Part shown: one piece after another, positions 35,842 to 45,289 of the stretch
Layout: every line of letters starts with the position of its first letter
Position numbering within the stretch: position 1 is the stretch's first letter
Assembly (NCBI RefSeq): GCF_019754935.1
Contig: NZ_JAGSOA010000001.1
Location: 1,468,226 to 1,532,225 of the forward strand
Direction of reading: 5' to 3'
DNA from: Corynebacterium parakroppenstedtii
GTDB lineage: Bacteria > Actinomycetota > Actinomycetes > Mycobacteriales > Mycobacteriaceae
Length of the DNA: 64,000 nt
The notes under the pieces: model-generated
Database searches by the model: none
The model's input: only the letters and a program-made list of their open reading frames with translations
What the model was told of the DNA's origin: nothing
Translations under genes and position numbers: made by a program

Positions 35842-37608
35842 ATGACTTACCCGCAGTACAGTGACCACGTCGATGCCTACCCACACCCCGCGGGTGTCGC
35901 TATGCCTCCCGAAGAAGATCGGACTCAGATTGTCCGACGAATATGGGCAGTAATCCGGCGTAACGCCTGGATCCTTGCACTGTTTATCGTCCTGGGTGTC
36001 GCCGGCGCATGGGGTGTCTCCATGCTGATGCCGACGAAATACACGTCGACAGCGTCGGTTTTCGTCTCAGTGGATAGCGACGGATCTAATTCCGACGCTT
36101 ACCAAAGCACCCAGTTCGCTGAGCAAAGGATGCAGTCCTATGCGCAGCTCGTCAGCGGTGACGTTCTTGCCGAGCAGGTCATCAAAGACCTCAACTTGGA
36201 TATGACGCCTCGGGACCTCACCAAGGAACTCGAGGCGACCGTCGTTCAAGACACCGTGGTCATGGAAATCTCCGCCACGGACACCGACGCTGCTCAGGCG
36301 CAAAAAATAGCGTCGGATGCCGTGAAGGTTCTCTCCAACCAGGCCGAGCAACTCGAAGCGCGCACCGACAACAACGACAACAACGGGAATTCGAGGTCAC
36401 GCTCGTCGTCGAACCAGCAGTCCACGACGGCCCCCAGGATCTCGTTGATCAATCACCCCGAAAAAGCGACGCAGCCGTCGTCGCCAAAAATGGCCATGAA
36501 CCTGATCCTCGGTGGTGTACTTGGGTTCCTGGTGGCCTGCATCCTTGTTGCGCTGCGGTTCTTCCTGGATCGCTCGGTGCGGTCGAGCGAGGAACTTGAG
36601 CGGCGCACGGGCCTGCCGAAGCTGGGGAGCGTACCGGTCATTCCGGAAGCTCAGCGGACCAAGCCACTGGACTTTAACGACGATCGCGTCCGGCCGGCCG
36701 AGGCATTCCGCGAATTACGCGTTAACCTGCGGTTTGTCAATGTGGACAACCCGCCGCGCGTGATTTCCGTGACGAGTGCGCGGATCGCCGACGGTAAGTC
36801 CATGACCAGCCTAAACCTCGCCGGGGCTCTGGCCGCTGACGGCGACACCGTGTGCCTGGTCGATGCGGACATGCGGCGGTCCAAGATGACGACCTACTTT
36901 GGTGGGGCCATCCACAGTTCCGTGGGGCTCTCGACGGCGCTGGCTGGCGACGCCGACGTGGCCGATGTTCTGCAGGAAACCGAGATCGCAGGGCTGGACG
37001 TCCTTGCTGCAGGTGTGGCACCCCCGAACCCTGGCGAGCTTTTGGGCAGTCAAGCATTCCGCCACATTCTCGACGAACTACGGGAGCGCTACGACTGGGT
37101 GATCGTGGATACGCCGCCGATCCTGTCCGTCACCGACGGTGCGTTGGTCGCTACCACTGTCGATGCCGTTATCGTCGCTGTTCGATACGGGAAGCGTAAC
37201 TACGACGACGTCACCCGCACGCTTGCATCACTGCGGGCGGTGCACGCGCCGATCATCGGCACTGTTCTGACGGCCGTGCCGCAAAAGTCCGACGAAGGGC
37301 GGTACGTGGGGTCCTACTCCAGGTATGAGTCGGGAAGCGAACATAAGGCGGTGACTGCGACTCCTGCATCTTCGGCGACCAGTGCGGGTTCGACGACCAG
37401 CGCTGGTGATGAAGAGAAAGCTGATTTGAGTAACTCTGAGCAGGAGAAATCCGAGGCTAAGGCCGACGTCGATGAGCAGCAGGATGTCGACGAGAGCAAT
37501 ACCTCCGAGGACGCGACGAATGCCGACGCCGATGATGACAACGTCACCGAGGACACCGTCGACGACGACACCGAGGAAGTTAAAAAGGGCGACGGGAAGG
37601 ACGACTGA
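35842..37608 (+). CDS. Polysaccharide co-polymerase / tyrosine autokinase (Wzc type)
   Basis: 588 residues. A Wzz domain with two helices (about 42-62 and 215-235) encloses a periplasmic loop that contains a low-complexity NNDNNGNSRSRSSS linker. A cytoplasmic BY-kinase follows: Walker A in ARIADGKSMTS (Lys319), Walker A' VCLVDADMRRS, Walker B WVIVDTPPIL. The C-terminus is unusual. Instead of a simple tyrosine cluster there are only a few Tyr residues (YVGSYSRY), then about 90 very acidic Asp/Glu/Ser/Thr residues. It controls chain length and is dephosphorylated by the phosphatase encoded 15 bases downstream. Confidence 0.92.
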   Translation: MTYPQYSDHVDAYPHPAGVAMPPEEDRTQIVRRIWAVIRRNAWILALFIVLGVAGAWGVSMLMPTKYTSTASVFVSVDSDGSNSDAYQSTQFAEQRMQSYAQLVSGDVLAEQVIKDLNLDMTPRDLTKELEATVVQDTVVMEISATDTDAAQAQKIASDAVKVLSNQAEQLEARTDNNDNNGNSRSRSSSNQQSTTAPRISLINHPEKATQPSSPKMAMNLILGGVLGFLVACILVALRFFLDRSVRSSEELERRTGLPKLGSVPVIPEAQRTKPLDFNDDRVRPAEAFRELRVNLRFVNVDNPPRVISVTSARIADGKSMTSLNLAGALAADGDTVCLVDADMRRSKMTTYFGGAIHSSVGLSTALAGDADVADVLQETEIAGLDVLAAGVAPPNPGELLGSQAFRHILDELRERYDWVIVDTPPILSVTDGALVATTVDAVIVAVRYGKRNYDDVTRTLASLRAVHAPIIGTVLTAVPQKSDEGRYVGSYSRYESGSEHKAVTATPASSATSAGSTTSAGDEEKADLSNSEQEKSEAKADVDEQQDVDESNTSEDATNADADDDNVTEDTVDDDTEEVKKGDGKDD

Positions 37609-37623
37609 CTAGGGTAGAGGCCT

Positions 37624-38208
37624 ATGAAGATCGTCTTCGTCTGCACCGGCAACCAATGCCGGTCGCCCGTGGCCGAATATGTCGCGCGTTCGTTTGCCAA
37701 TGAACTCACCGCCCAGGCGAAGACAAAGGCCCCACGACCAGCCAATTCACCCTCACCGGAACTCGAATTCGCCAGCGCGGGATCGCGTGCTCACCGTGGA
37801 ACACCCATGGATCCACGGGCGTTGCGCTTCCTCGCCGAAGAGGGCATTAACGCCGACGGCTTCTCCTCAACACGGCTCAACAGGGCAGCCCTCGCGGGCG
37901 CGGACATCGTCGTCGGTATGGAAACCGCCCACGTCGAACACGCGCTCCGCATCGCACCCGCGCTCCTCAAGAAAGCAGCAACACTGAGGCAACTCGCAGC
38001 CTGGTCGGCGATCGATTCAGTCCGCTTTCCCGACGACATCGCGCACCTTCGCGCTACCCGGACAGGCAAAGAGATACTCGACGCCCACGGCCCCGACATC
38101 CCAGACCCAGTGGTAGAGAACGACGACGACTTCATGCGCATCAGCCGTGAAGTCCGCGACAACGTAAAAGCACTGGTCGAGGCCATTGTTAATGGCCAGG
38201 ATGCCTAG
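37624..38208 (+). CDS. Low-molecular-weight protein tyrosine phosphatase (Wzb/PtpA type)
   Basis: 194 residues, starting MKIVFVCTGNQCRSP with the catalytic P-loop C-x5-R (Cys7, Arg13). The general-acid loop is DIPDPV near residue 160. An insert of about 20 residues after residue 28 makes it longer than most LMW-PTPs. It should dephosphorylate the neighbouring autokinase and so reset polysaccharide polymerisation. Confidence 0.93.
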   Translation: MKIVFVCTGNQCRSPVAEYVARSFANELTAQAKTKAPRPANSPSPELEFASAGSRAHRGTPMDPRALRFLAEEGINADGFSSTRLNRAALAGADIVVGMETAHVEHALRIAPALLKKAATLRQLAAWSAIDSVRFPDDIAHLRATRTGKEILDAHGPDIPDPVVENDDDFMRISREVRDNVKALVEAIVNGQDA

Positions 38209-38257
38209 TTTCACGCCCGCTGTATCACGCCCGCCCCAAACACCAAGCCGAGGTTGA

Positions 38258-38839
38258 ATGCGCCCGTCTCACCGCTCTCACATACGACGGCACTACCCCG
38301 TACGCCGCGCTATCGCGGTTATCGTCGCGATCATCATCGTCGCGTGGTGCGTTTTCGCCGTGCGCTTTTTATGGTTTCCCCACGTCGATAAACAACCCGC
38401 TCACGTCGACGCTATTGTGCAGCTCGGGGGCCCGCATGGTGGCGTCGATACTTATGAAGCAACACGAAATATGGCGCGCGATTACACCACCAACCTCGTC
38501 ATTTCAGACCCCTACACCGAGAAACCCGACCTCGGCGCGCGGATCTGTGCACCTGACCCCGGCGTCGCCGTGTACTGCATCCACCCCGACCCCAGTACGA
38601 CGCGGGGCGAGGCGCAGGCCATCGAACAGCTCGCCGAGGAACACGGGTGGTCGCACATCATGGTGTACGCGACCGGGAAATACCACGTCGCGCGTGCCCG
38701 GATGATCATCGGACGATGCTACAGCGGCGATCTCAACGTCGGATACCATAAAACCCCTCTGAGCTGGAAAGACACGATCTGGGAGTGGGCATATCAGACC
38801 GGGGGCGTTGTGAAAGTACTTTTTCAACGAGGGTGCTAA
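38258..38839 (+). CDS. YdcF/ElyC family protein (DUF218)
   Basis: 193 residues with one N-terminal membrane helix (about 17-38) and an extracytoplasmic DUF218 domain (VDAIVQLGG, TTRGEAQAIEQLAEEHGWSHIMVYATGKYHVARARMIIGRC). Two cysteine pairs may form disulfides. Members are linked to envelope polysaccharide metabolism with no proven reaction. Located at the end of the exopolysaccharide cluster. Confidence 0.82.
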   Translation: MRPSHRSHIRRHYPVRRAIAVIVAIIIVAWCVFAVRFLWFPHVDKQPAHVDAIVQLGGPHGGVDTYEATRNMARDYTTNLVISDPYTEKPDLGARICAPDPGVAVYCIHPDPSTTRGEAQAIEQLAEEHGWSHIMVYATGKYHVARARMIIGRCYSGDLNVGYHKTPLSWKDTIWEWAYQTGGVVKVLFQRGC

Positions 38840-39060
38840 TGCGTGCTGATGGGCACCGCCACAATGCGTGACGACGGCGCACCGCTGTGCTTACCTCACC
38901 GTGCTTGCGCGATCGATGCAGCACCGATGTTGAACCGATACCGCACTGATGCCGCCCGATGTCGCCCCAAGACCGGATGCGAGGGCATAGTGCCGTGTTG
39001 CCTATGGGTAAGCTGACAGAGACAAGTCTAAGAAGGCTCACGTATTCAGGAAGTAGACAC

Positions 39061-41277
39061 ATGACCGATACTCCCTCCGAGCGCCCCTCTGAGGACGTCA
39101 CGACAACACAGACCGCGCCGCATAAAACCGCGACGGGGAAAGACAATGTCGTCGAAATCGTCGCTCCCGTGTCCGGACGAGTCATCCCCATTGAAGACGT
39201 CCCCGATCCCATGTTTTCCGAAAAAGTCGTCGGAGACGGCCTAGGAATCTCCAAGCCAAAGAGCGGGAAGATCCTGGCGCCCGTATCGGGGAAAGTCATG
39301 ATGGTCGCCAAAACCGGCCACGCATTTGCGCTCAAGACCGAAAATGGGCTTGAAGTTTTAGTCCACCTAGGAATCGACACCGTCGAGCTCAAAGGTGAAC
39401 CCTTCGACATGACGATCTCCCGAGGAGACCAGCTTCACGCTGGAGACAAAGTCGGCATCATGGATGTCGACGTCATTAAATCGGCGGGCAAAGACACCAC
39501 AGTCATTGTCGCGATCACCAACACGGCCAAGAAACTCGACGACCTCAAAGTCACGCACAAGGCCGTTACATCGGGTGACCCTATCGCCGCTGCCACCCTG
39601 AAAAAGCCCAAGTCCGTAGAGAAGCCGACGACGAGCAGCGCGCAAGGAAGCAGCGCGACCGCTACGACCGAGGCAACAACAGCAGGATCCACACCGGCAT
39701 CTGTGGCGACGGCAGCCGGTACGATCGCTGATGCTGCACAACCGGGTGCTGCGCAACCGGGTGCTGCCCCCACCGCCACTGCTGAACGCCCAGCCGATCT
39801 CTCTGGTTACGACGCCACCGCATGGGACGTCATCAACAATATCGGTGGCAAAGACAACATCAGCTCGCTGACGCACTGCATCACACGCGTGCGCTTCTAC
39901 CTCAAAGACGAATCCAAAGCCAACGATGATGCTGTTCGGGATACCGACGGTGTTATCGACGTCGTCAAAGCAGGTGGACAGTACCAAGTTGTTATCGGCC
40001 CCGCCGTCGAAGACGTCTACGACGCTGTGACCAAACAGCTTGGAGATGTTGAAACAGCAGACGCAGCTGACGCCGAACCTAAAGAACGCCCCACTACCCT
40101 GTGGGGCTGGGCCAAACTGGGGTTCAGCTCACTGATCGGCGTGATCACGGGGTCCATGATTCCCGTCATCGGTCTGTTGGCCGCCGCCGGTATTTTGAAA
40201 GGTATTCTGGCACTATTAGTGCAGGCAGGGTGGGTAGATGACAGCACCCAGACTTACATCATTATTGATGCCATGGGCGACGCTGTCTTCTACTTCCTGC
40301 CCATCTTCGTCGGATTCACTGCCGCTCGAAGACTCGGATCAGACCCCATCATTGTTTCCATTGTTGGTGGTGTCTTGGCCTATCCCACGTTGGTAGATAT
40401 GGCCTCAAAACCAGGGGATAAGTCGTTACTCGGCATGTCACTCAATGCCGAATTCTTCGGTCTGCCATTCCACATGGCATCGTATAGCTACTCCATCTTC
40501 CCGATGATTGTCGCCGCGTGGCTGGCATCTGTCGTGGAACCGTGGCTGAAGAAGGTCATCCCGACTGTCCTGCGTATGATTTTCGTCCCGCTGTGTGAAG
40601 TCGTCATCGTATCGCTGGCCATCATGCTGATTCTTGGCCCAGCTGTCATGTTTGTCTCAGAAGGCATTGCGTCCACGCTGATGTGGATCTATCACATCTC
40701 GCCCACGATTTCAGGGCTCATCATCGGTGGTTTTTATCAGTGCCTCGTCATCTTCGGATTGCACTGGGCTGTTATCCCGATCGTTACGGACCAAGTGTCC
40801 GGCCCTGGTGGGGATTCCCCGATCAATGCGATCATTTCCGCGACCATGGTGGCCCAGGGTGGTGCTGTACTGGCTATCTTCCTGAAGACCAAGCTCCTCA
40901 AGATCAAAGAACTCGCAGGCCCCGCCGCGATCTCCGCCTTTTGTGGGATCACCGAGCCGGCCATGTACGGTATCAACCTGAAATACGGCCGTGTGTTCAT
41001 CATGGCATCTATCGGTGGTGCAGCGGGCGGAATCTTGACTGGCACATTTAATGTCACCATGTACGCATTTACCGGCGCGCTCGTTGGGTTCCCGTCATTC
41101 CTCCCGCCGGGAGTGGGCATCGGCGCTAACTTCTGGGGCTACCTCATAGCCTCGGTGACGTCACTGGTCGTCTCGTTCGTGCTGACATACTTCTTCGGCT
41201 TCAAAGACAGCGACGTCGAGAACGGTCGCGAAGTGAAGAAGGTCCGACTTGGCCGTCGAGACCCGGTGCAGAAATAA
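39061..41277 (+). CDS. PTS glucose/beta-glucoside-family permease, domain order EIIA-EIIB-EIIC
   Basis: 738 residues from ATG 39061, with AGGAAG nine bases upstream. The N-terminal EIIA (about 30-170) has His87 (TGHAF) and phospho-site His102 (LVHLGI), the same 15-residue spacing as E. coli EIIA-Glc. An Ala/Thr/Pro linker with the repeat AAQPGAAQPGAA follows. EIIB (about 245-325) has phospho-Cys273 in LTHCITRVRF, and EIIC (about 345-725) spans the membrane with about ten helices, including GITEPAMYGI. It imports and phosphorylates a sugar; the substrate cannot be fixed from sequence. Glucose, sucrose and beta-glucosides are all possible. No hydrolase or antiterminator gene is adjacent. Confidence 0.9.
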   Translation: MTDTPSERPSEDVTTTQTAPHKTATGKDNVVEIVAPVSGRVIPIEDVPDPMFSEKVVGDGLGISKPKSGKILAPVSGKVMMVAKTGHAFALKTENGLEVLVHLGIDTVELKGEPFDMTISRGDQLHAGDKVGIMDVDVIKSAGKDTTVIVAITNTAKKLDDLKVTHKAVTSGDPIAAATLKKPKSVEKPTTSSAQGSSATATTEATTAGSTPASVATAAGTIADAAQPGAAQPGAAPTATAERPADLSGYDATAWDVINNIGGKDNISSLTHCITRVRFYLKDESKANDDAVRDTDGVIDVVKAGGQYQVVIGPAVEDVYDAVTKQLGDVETADAADAEPKERPTTLWGWAKLGFSSLIGVITGSMIPVIGLLAAAGILKGILALLVQAGWVDDSTQTYIIIDAMGDAVFYFLPIFVGFTAARRLGSDPIIVSIVGGVLAYPTLVDMASKPGDKSLLGMSLNAEFFGLPFHMASYSYSIFPMIVAAWLASVVEPWLKKVIPTVLRMIFVPLCEVVIVSLAIMLILGPAVMFVSEGIASTLMWIYHISPTISGLIIGGFYQCLVIFGLHWAVIPIVTDQVSGPGGDSPINAIISATMVAQGGAVLAIFLKTKLLKIKELAGPAAISAFCGITEPAMYGINLKYGRVFIMASIGGAAGGILTGTFNVTMYAFTGALVGFPSFLPPGVGIGANFWGYLIASVTSLVVSFVLTYFFGFKDSDVENGREVKKVRLGRRDPVQK

Positions 41278-41317
41278 GGAACGTGGATTAGGCCGACGGA
41301 ACGTGGATTAGGCCGAC
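41278..41317. repeat. 20-bp tandem direct repeat, two copies
   Basis: GGAACGTGGATTAGGCCGAC occurs twice head-to-tail (41278-41297 and 41298-41317). The second copy contains the stop codon of the mmpL gene, so the repeat probably arose by slippage in the convergent 3' region. Confidence 0.9.
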
Positions 41318-43623
41318 GTGTCCGTGGCCGTGTTGCCTGACTTCCGTGACAGGCGGGACGGCCACCACACCCGTCGGCCAATTAATTCGACAATCGACGG
41401 CACCAAGAACGTCCGCACGATAAACGTGTCGATAAGCACGCCCAACGAAATAATGATCGCGAGCTGCACCAGGAACTGAATCGGGATCACGAAGAGCGCG
41501 GCAAAGGTGGCCGCCAGCACCAGCCCGGCACTGGTAATCACCCCGCCCGTGGAGACAAGCGAACGACGCATACCCTTGCGGGTGCCCACCGCAGGAGCCT
41601 CCTCGCGAACGCGCGTCATCAAGAAAATGGTGTAGTCAATAGCTAGCGCCACTAAGAAAATGAATCCGTACAGTGGCACAGTCGGATCCGCACGATCCAA
41701 ACCCACGGCCGTGAACAGCAATGACGCCACACCAAGCGCCGCGCCATAACTCAGCACCGTGCACAGCACCAGGACCAGCGGGGCCAACAGCGACCGCAGC
41801 AACGCAGCGAGCAAAATTGTGATCAGCGCCAGAACAATCGGAACAATCACTTTCCGATCATGTACCGACGTTGCGTTGGTATCGACGTTGATCGCGGTAG
41901 TGCCACCGACCTCTGCGTCCATGCCCTTCAGTTCGTGGCGCAATGTCGTGACAGTTTGTTGTGCGTCATCCGAATACACCGGCGACGTTAACGTGGCCGA
42001 CAACAAGACGTCGCCATCAACAACCGTGGGCGAACCGGACTGGCCAGGCTGAGAACCCGCGCCGGAATCCCCTGTTCCCGTTTGCACTGTTCCGTCGGGG
42101 GAAAGAGGGAGCGAGCCCGACGGAGAATCCGTACTCGATACTGATACCGATTCAACCCCCGTCGTGTTTTGAATAATGCGCGCTGTAGACGGCATCTTTT
42201 CTTCGGGAACCACGACGTACGCCGGGGAGCCCGAACCTCCCGGGAAGTGCTCATCCAGCACAGTCTGGCCATCGCGGGCCTGGCTGTCTCCCAGCACGAA
42301 CTCACTTTGGGGAACACCATCCGCATGGAGCGTCGCCACCCCCACACAGCCAGCGGCCAACACGACCGACACCCCTACGGCCAACTGCCACGGGCGGCGC
42401 GACACAGTTTTCGCCACCCACGACCACACTGGGGACGCGGCGTCAGCGTCGCCCTCGGACGGCGTCGGCACGCGAGGCCAGAAGACACGGCTGCCCGTGA
42501 GGAATAAAACCGCAGGTAGGAACGTCAATGAGACGATCATGGCGCAGCCGATTCCCACCGCTGCCACCGGACCCAAACCAGAATTCGAGGCCAAGTCAGA
42601 GAACAGCAGACACAGCAAGCCGGCCGACACCGTTCCGGCCGAGGCAAGAATCGGACGCCACGAACCCAGCCACGCAGCGCGCGTCGCCTGCCATGCCGAC
42701 CCGAGGCGCGTACCCGAGGACGGGAGCTTGCGTAATTCCTCCCTGTAGCGGGCCGTGTATAAAAGCCCGTAATCCGTCGCCGCGCCGATGACCAAGATGA
42801 AGAGAATGCCCTGGATCTGGCCGTTAATCATGACGATCCCCGATGAGGCTAGCGCAACATTAACCCCAACCGCGGCCACCAGGGCGATCATGGACCCGAG
42901 CAGGACAAGGAACGGGAGGAAGGGGGACCGGTAAACGGCCACCAAAATGACCAATACGGCGGCCACTGTCACGAGCAGAAGTAGCCCGTCGATGCCGCTG
43001 AAAGCGTCAGATAAATCAGCCGTATAGCCAGCCGGGCCCGTCACCCACCCTTTGACGTCGGAGGGGAGATCGGACTTCAACGTCGATGTGAGGTCTTCCA
43101 CCGCATCCGTCGGGTTACTGTTGGATGGAAGCAGGACAACCATTTGAGCAGCTGTTTTGTCGTCAGATGGAATGAAAGGGCTCGCGGAGTCGTCTCCTCC
43201 CGCAGCATCGCGAAGTTGTTGAGTAACCGGGGCCAAAGCCTGGATATCCAAGGGCTTTCCGTCAGACTGCTCAACAACAACGATCGCGGGGAGCCGATCT
43301 TGATCCCCGAACTCCTTGATCTTCTGTTGGACCTGCGCCGATTCCGACGATTGCGGCAGAAATGACGATTGGTCGTTCGTTGCAACGTTGCTGAGGTTGC
43401 CGAATTGTGGCCCGCCGAAAGCCGCAATTCCCAGCCAGACCGCAATAATGATCACGCTGAGAGCGACGAGCTTCCCGGTTCGAGGCGATCGTTGGTGTGG
43501 GTACTGTCGGGGCGATGTGCCATCCTTTCCTACCGACGAGCTACCCCGCGCCGGAGAGGCCGGTGAAACATTGTCTCCCTCGGAGCGTGGAGAGCCGCCG
43601 GGGGAATGTGGAGTTGTGTTCAT
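41308..43623 (-). CDS. MMPL-family RND transporter
   Basis: 771 residues, the short (two-half) MmpL form. Two repeats of one plus five membrane helices surround two extracytoplasmic porter domains. The first half has YTADLSDAFSGIDGLLLLVT and VIGAATDYGLLYTARYREE (proton-relay Asp-Tyr). The second has FLVALAIDYTIFLMTRVREE with the matching Asp-Tyr. MmpL proteins export envelope lipids or siderophores in mycobacteria and corynebacteria. About 45 residues at each end are Ser/Pro/Gly-rich. Divergent from the HHxxxDG acyltransferase, which suggests a lipid substrate. Confidence 0.92.
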   Translation of the reverse strand: MNTTPHSPGGSPRSEGDNVSPASPARGSSSVGKDGTSPRQYPHQRSPRTGKLVALSVIIIAVWLGIAAFGGPQFGNLSNVATNDQSSFLPQSSESAQVQQKIKEFGDQDRLPAIVVVEQSDGKPLDIQALAPVTQQLRDAAGGDDSASPFIPSDDKTAAQMVVLLPSNSNPTDAVEDLTSTLKSDLPSDVKGWVTGPAGYTADLSDAFSGIDGLLLLVTVAAVLVILVAVYRSPFLPFLVLLGSMIALVAAVGVNVALASSGIVMINGQIQGILFILVIGAATDYGLLYTARYREELRKLPSSGTRLGSAWQATRAAWLGSWRPILASAGTVSAGLLCLLFSDLASNSGLGPVAAVGIGCAMIVSLTFLPAVLFLTGSRVFWPRVPTPSEGDADAASPVWSWVAKTVSRRPWQLAVGVSVVLAAGCVGVATLHADGVPQSEFVLGDSQARDGQTVLDEHFPGGSGSPAYVVVPEEKMPSTARIIQNTTGVESVSVSSTDSPSGSLPLSPDGTVQTGTGDSGAGSQPGQSGSPTVVDGDVLLSATLTSPVYSDDAQQTVTTLRHELKGMDAEVGGTTAINVDTNATSVHDRKVIVPIVLALITILLAALLRSLLAPLVLVLCTVLSYGAALGVASLLFTAVGLDRADPTVPLYGFIFLVALAIDYTIFLMTRVREEAPAVGTRKGMRRSLVSTGGVITSAGLVLAATFAALFVIPIQFLVQLAIIISLGVLIDTFIVRTFLVPSIVELIGRRVWWPSRLSRKSGNTATDTSA

Positions 43624-43920
43624 GCGGGCCGACCTCGGGAAACTCGGGGGTGTAGGGCGATGTAGCTGGGGAAACGCGGGCGAATAGCCCTCGGAATGCG
43701 GAGCCTACGGTTATCTTCCAAGCAGTGGCTCCCAGTCTAGGGGAGATGGTTAGGGAAGGTGCCTGAGTCCAGCGTCGACAATAAAAAAGTTGGCAGGAAA
43801 GATAGAGAGGACAACGCACAGCAGTCACTGTCGCAGGCCGCCGCTGCAGGCGCATAAATTAGTTGCATGAGTTAAGCCCGGTGCCGGACCGCAGGGTGCT
43901 GAACGAAGGAAACAGATAAT

Positions 43921-45240
43921 ATGACCATTCCCCGAGATAGAACGACACTTCGCCGCCGCCTCGTGAGCCTTTTCCAGGATTGGCGGTGGGACGGAACCTG
44001 GTCCCTGCGCACGATCCCCACCGACGGGCGCGCACCTTTATTTGGCGACGACGACGCACAATGCCAACGCCACCGCCGTGTGGTTACCGACATGATTACG
44101 GAAGGTTTCCCGGGAACCGACGTCCACTTTGTGAACCTAGAGGATTCTGCAACGGAGCCGGGTGGTTCTGATGACCCAGCTGCCCCTGCTCACCTCATTA
44201 CGTTGATGTGCCATGACCTCGCGACCAAGGACGAGCGGCCACTGACGCAGATTTTTGTGTATCAACTCGGAGTGTGGCGTGGGTTCGCGATCCACCACAT
44301 GTGGGGCGACGGGCCCACCATGCGGGATCGGCTAGGGAGCGTGTACGCATATGTGGGATCTATATGGCCATGTGGGCGTTTTGCCGACGACGGTCACGGC
44401 CAGCCGGAAAACGGCACGCCCACGGCGGCCCCGCGAAAACTTATCCGCAGCGATGCCACCTTCCTCATGCAGTTTGGTGCATGGGTGGAAACGCTGATCA
44501 GGCACCCGCGAGCAACGTTGCGTAGCGTTAAAGATGTTCTGAGCGCTGAAAAGGCGTCGTCGGATCAACATGTGGATGATCGGCAGGCCGTGAACCGGCA
44601 GCCGGTGGACACAGCTCCGGCGGAGTTACTTACCACCACCTTGACCTACACATGGGAAGGTCAGGAGGGAGAGAAACCAAGGGCTATTCCTCTGGCGTGG
44701 GATTGGTGGAATGAGCTGAACAACCAGCTTGATGAGGGCGATGGTTATCTCGATCCCAACGAGTTTTGGCTCATCGTTGGTTTGCGTCGCAACAGTAAAA
44801 TCCTGGCTCACCGCGGCGGGAATCTCCTGGTGAGATCGCGTATTACCGTTGGTGGTTCACGTGCTACCGACATTGCCGCGACGAAAGAACGCTTGAAATC
44901 GCCGTTCGCGGTCACGCGCGCAGCTCTGAGCGCCGCGCCGCAATTAGTGAAGCAAATCCTTCAGCTGCCGCGCACGGTTCATCTTCCTCCGATGGCTATT
45001 CGATCCTCCACCAGCCCGTTCTCGATATCCACCATGTGGACCTATAACCGTCTGGCCGCCGATGAACCCCAAGAAATCGCCGTCGGAACACAGGGGCTCG
45101 GGACCCTACTGGTCGGCAGTTTCGAGGAAGGCCGCACGTATCGCGTCATCATTTCCGGGTTCGTGTCCCAGAAAGTGCATCGCGCCGGGGTAGAGGCGCT
45201 GGATCGCGTCGTGAAAGACGCAGGATATACGCGGGTATAG
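43921..45240 (+). CDS. HHxxxDG-motif acyltransferase (condensation/Pap/WS-DGAT superfamily)
   Basis: 439 residues. The catalytic motif HHMWGDG (residues 125-131) fits HHxxxDG of CoA-dependent acyltransferases (PapA, wax ester/DGAT, condensation domains). Overall sequence is divergent: the N-terminus reads LVSLFQDWRWDGTWSLRTIP and the C-terminus SPFSISTMWTYNRLAADEPQEI with GSFEEGRTYRVIISGF. I cannot place it in a named subfamily. It would esterify an acyl group to an alcohol or sugar. Divergent from mmpL (297 bases), as acyltransferase/MmpL pairs are in mycobacterial lipid loci. Confidence 0.65.
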   Translation: MTIPRDRTTLRRRLVSLFQDWRWDGTWSLRTIPTDGRAPLFGDDDAQCQRHRRVVTDMITEGFPGTDVHFVNLEDSATEPGGSDDPAAPAHLITLMCHDLATKDERPLTQIFVYQLGVWRGFAIHHMWGDGPTMRDRLGSVYAYVGSIWPCGRFADDGHGQPENGTPTAAPRKLIRSDATFLMQFGAWVETLIRHPRATLRSVKDVLSAEKASSDQHVDDRQAVNRQPVDTAPAELLTTTLTYTWEGQEGEKPRAIPLAWDWWNELNNQLDEGDGYLDPNEFWLIVGLRRNSKILAHRGGNLLVRSRITVGGSRATDIAATKERLKSPFAVTRAALSAAPQLVKQILQLPRTVHLPPMAIRSSTSPFSISTMWTYNRLAADEPQEIAVGTQGLGTLLVGSFEEGRTYRVIISGFVSQKVHRAGVEALDRVVKDAGYTRV

Positions 45241-45289
45241 CACTGACGCGGTACGTATCCAGCCTGCACGCGCCGCGCTACGCTCCCCG

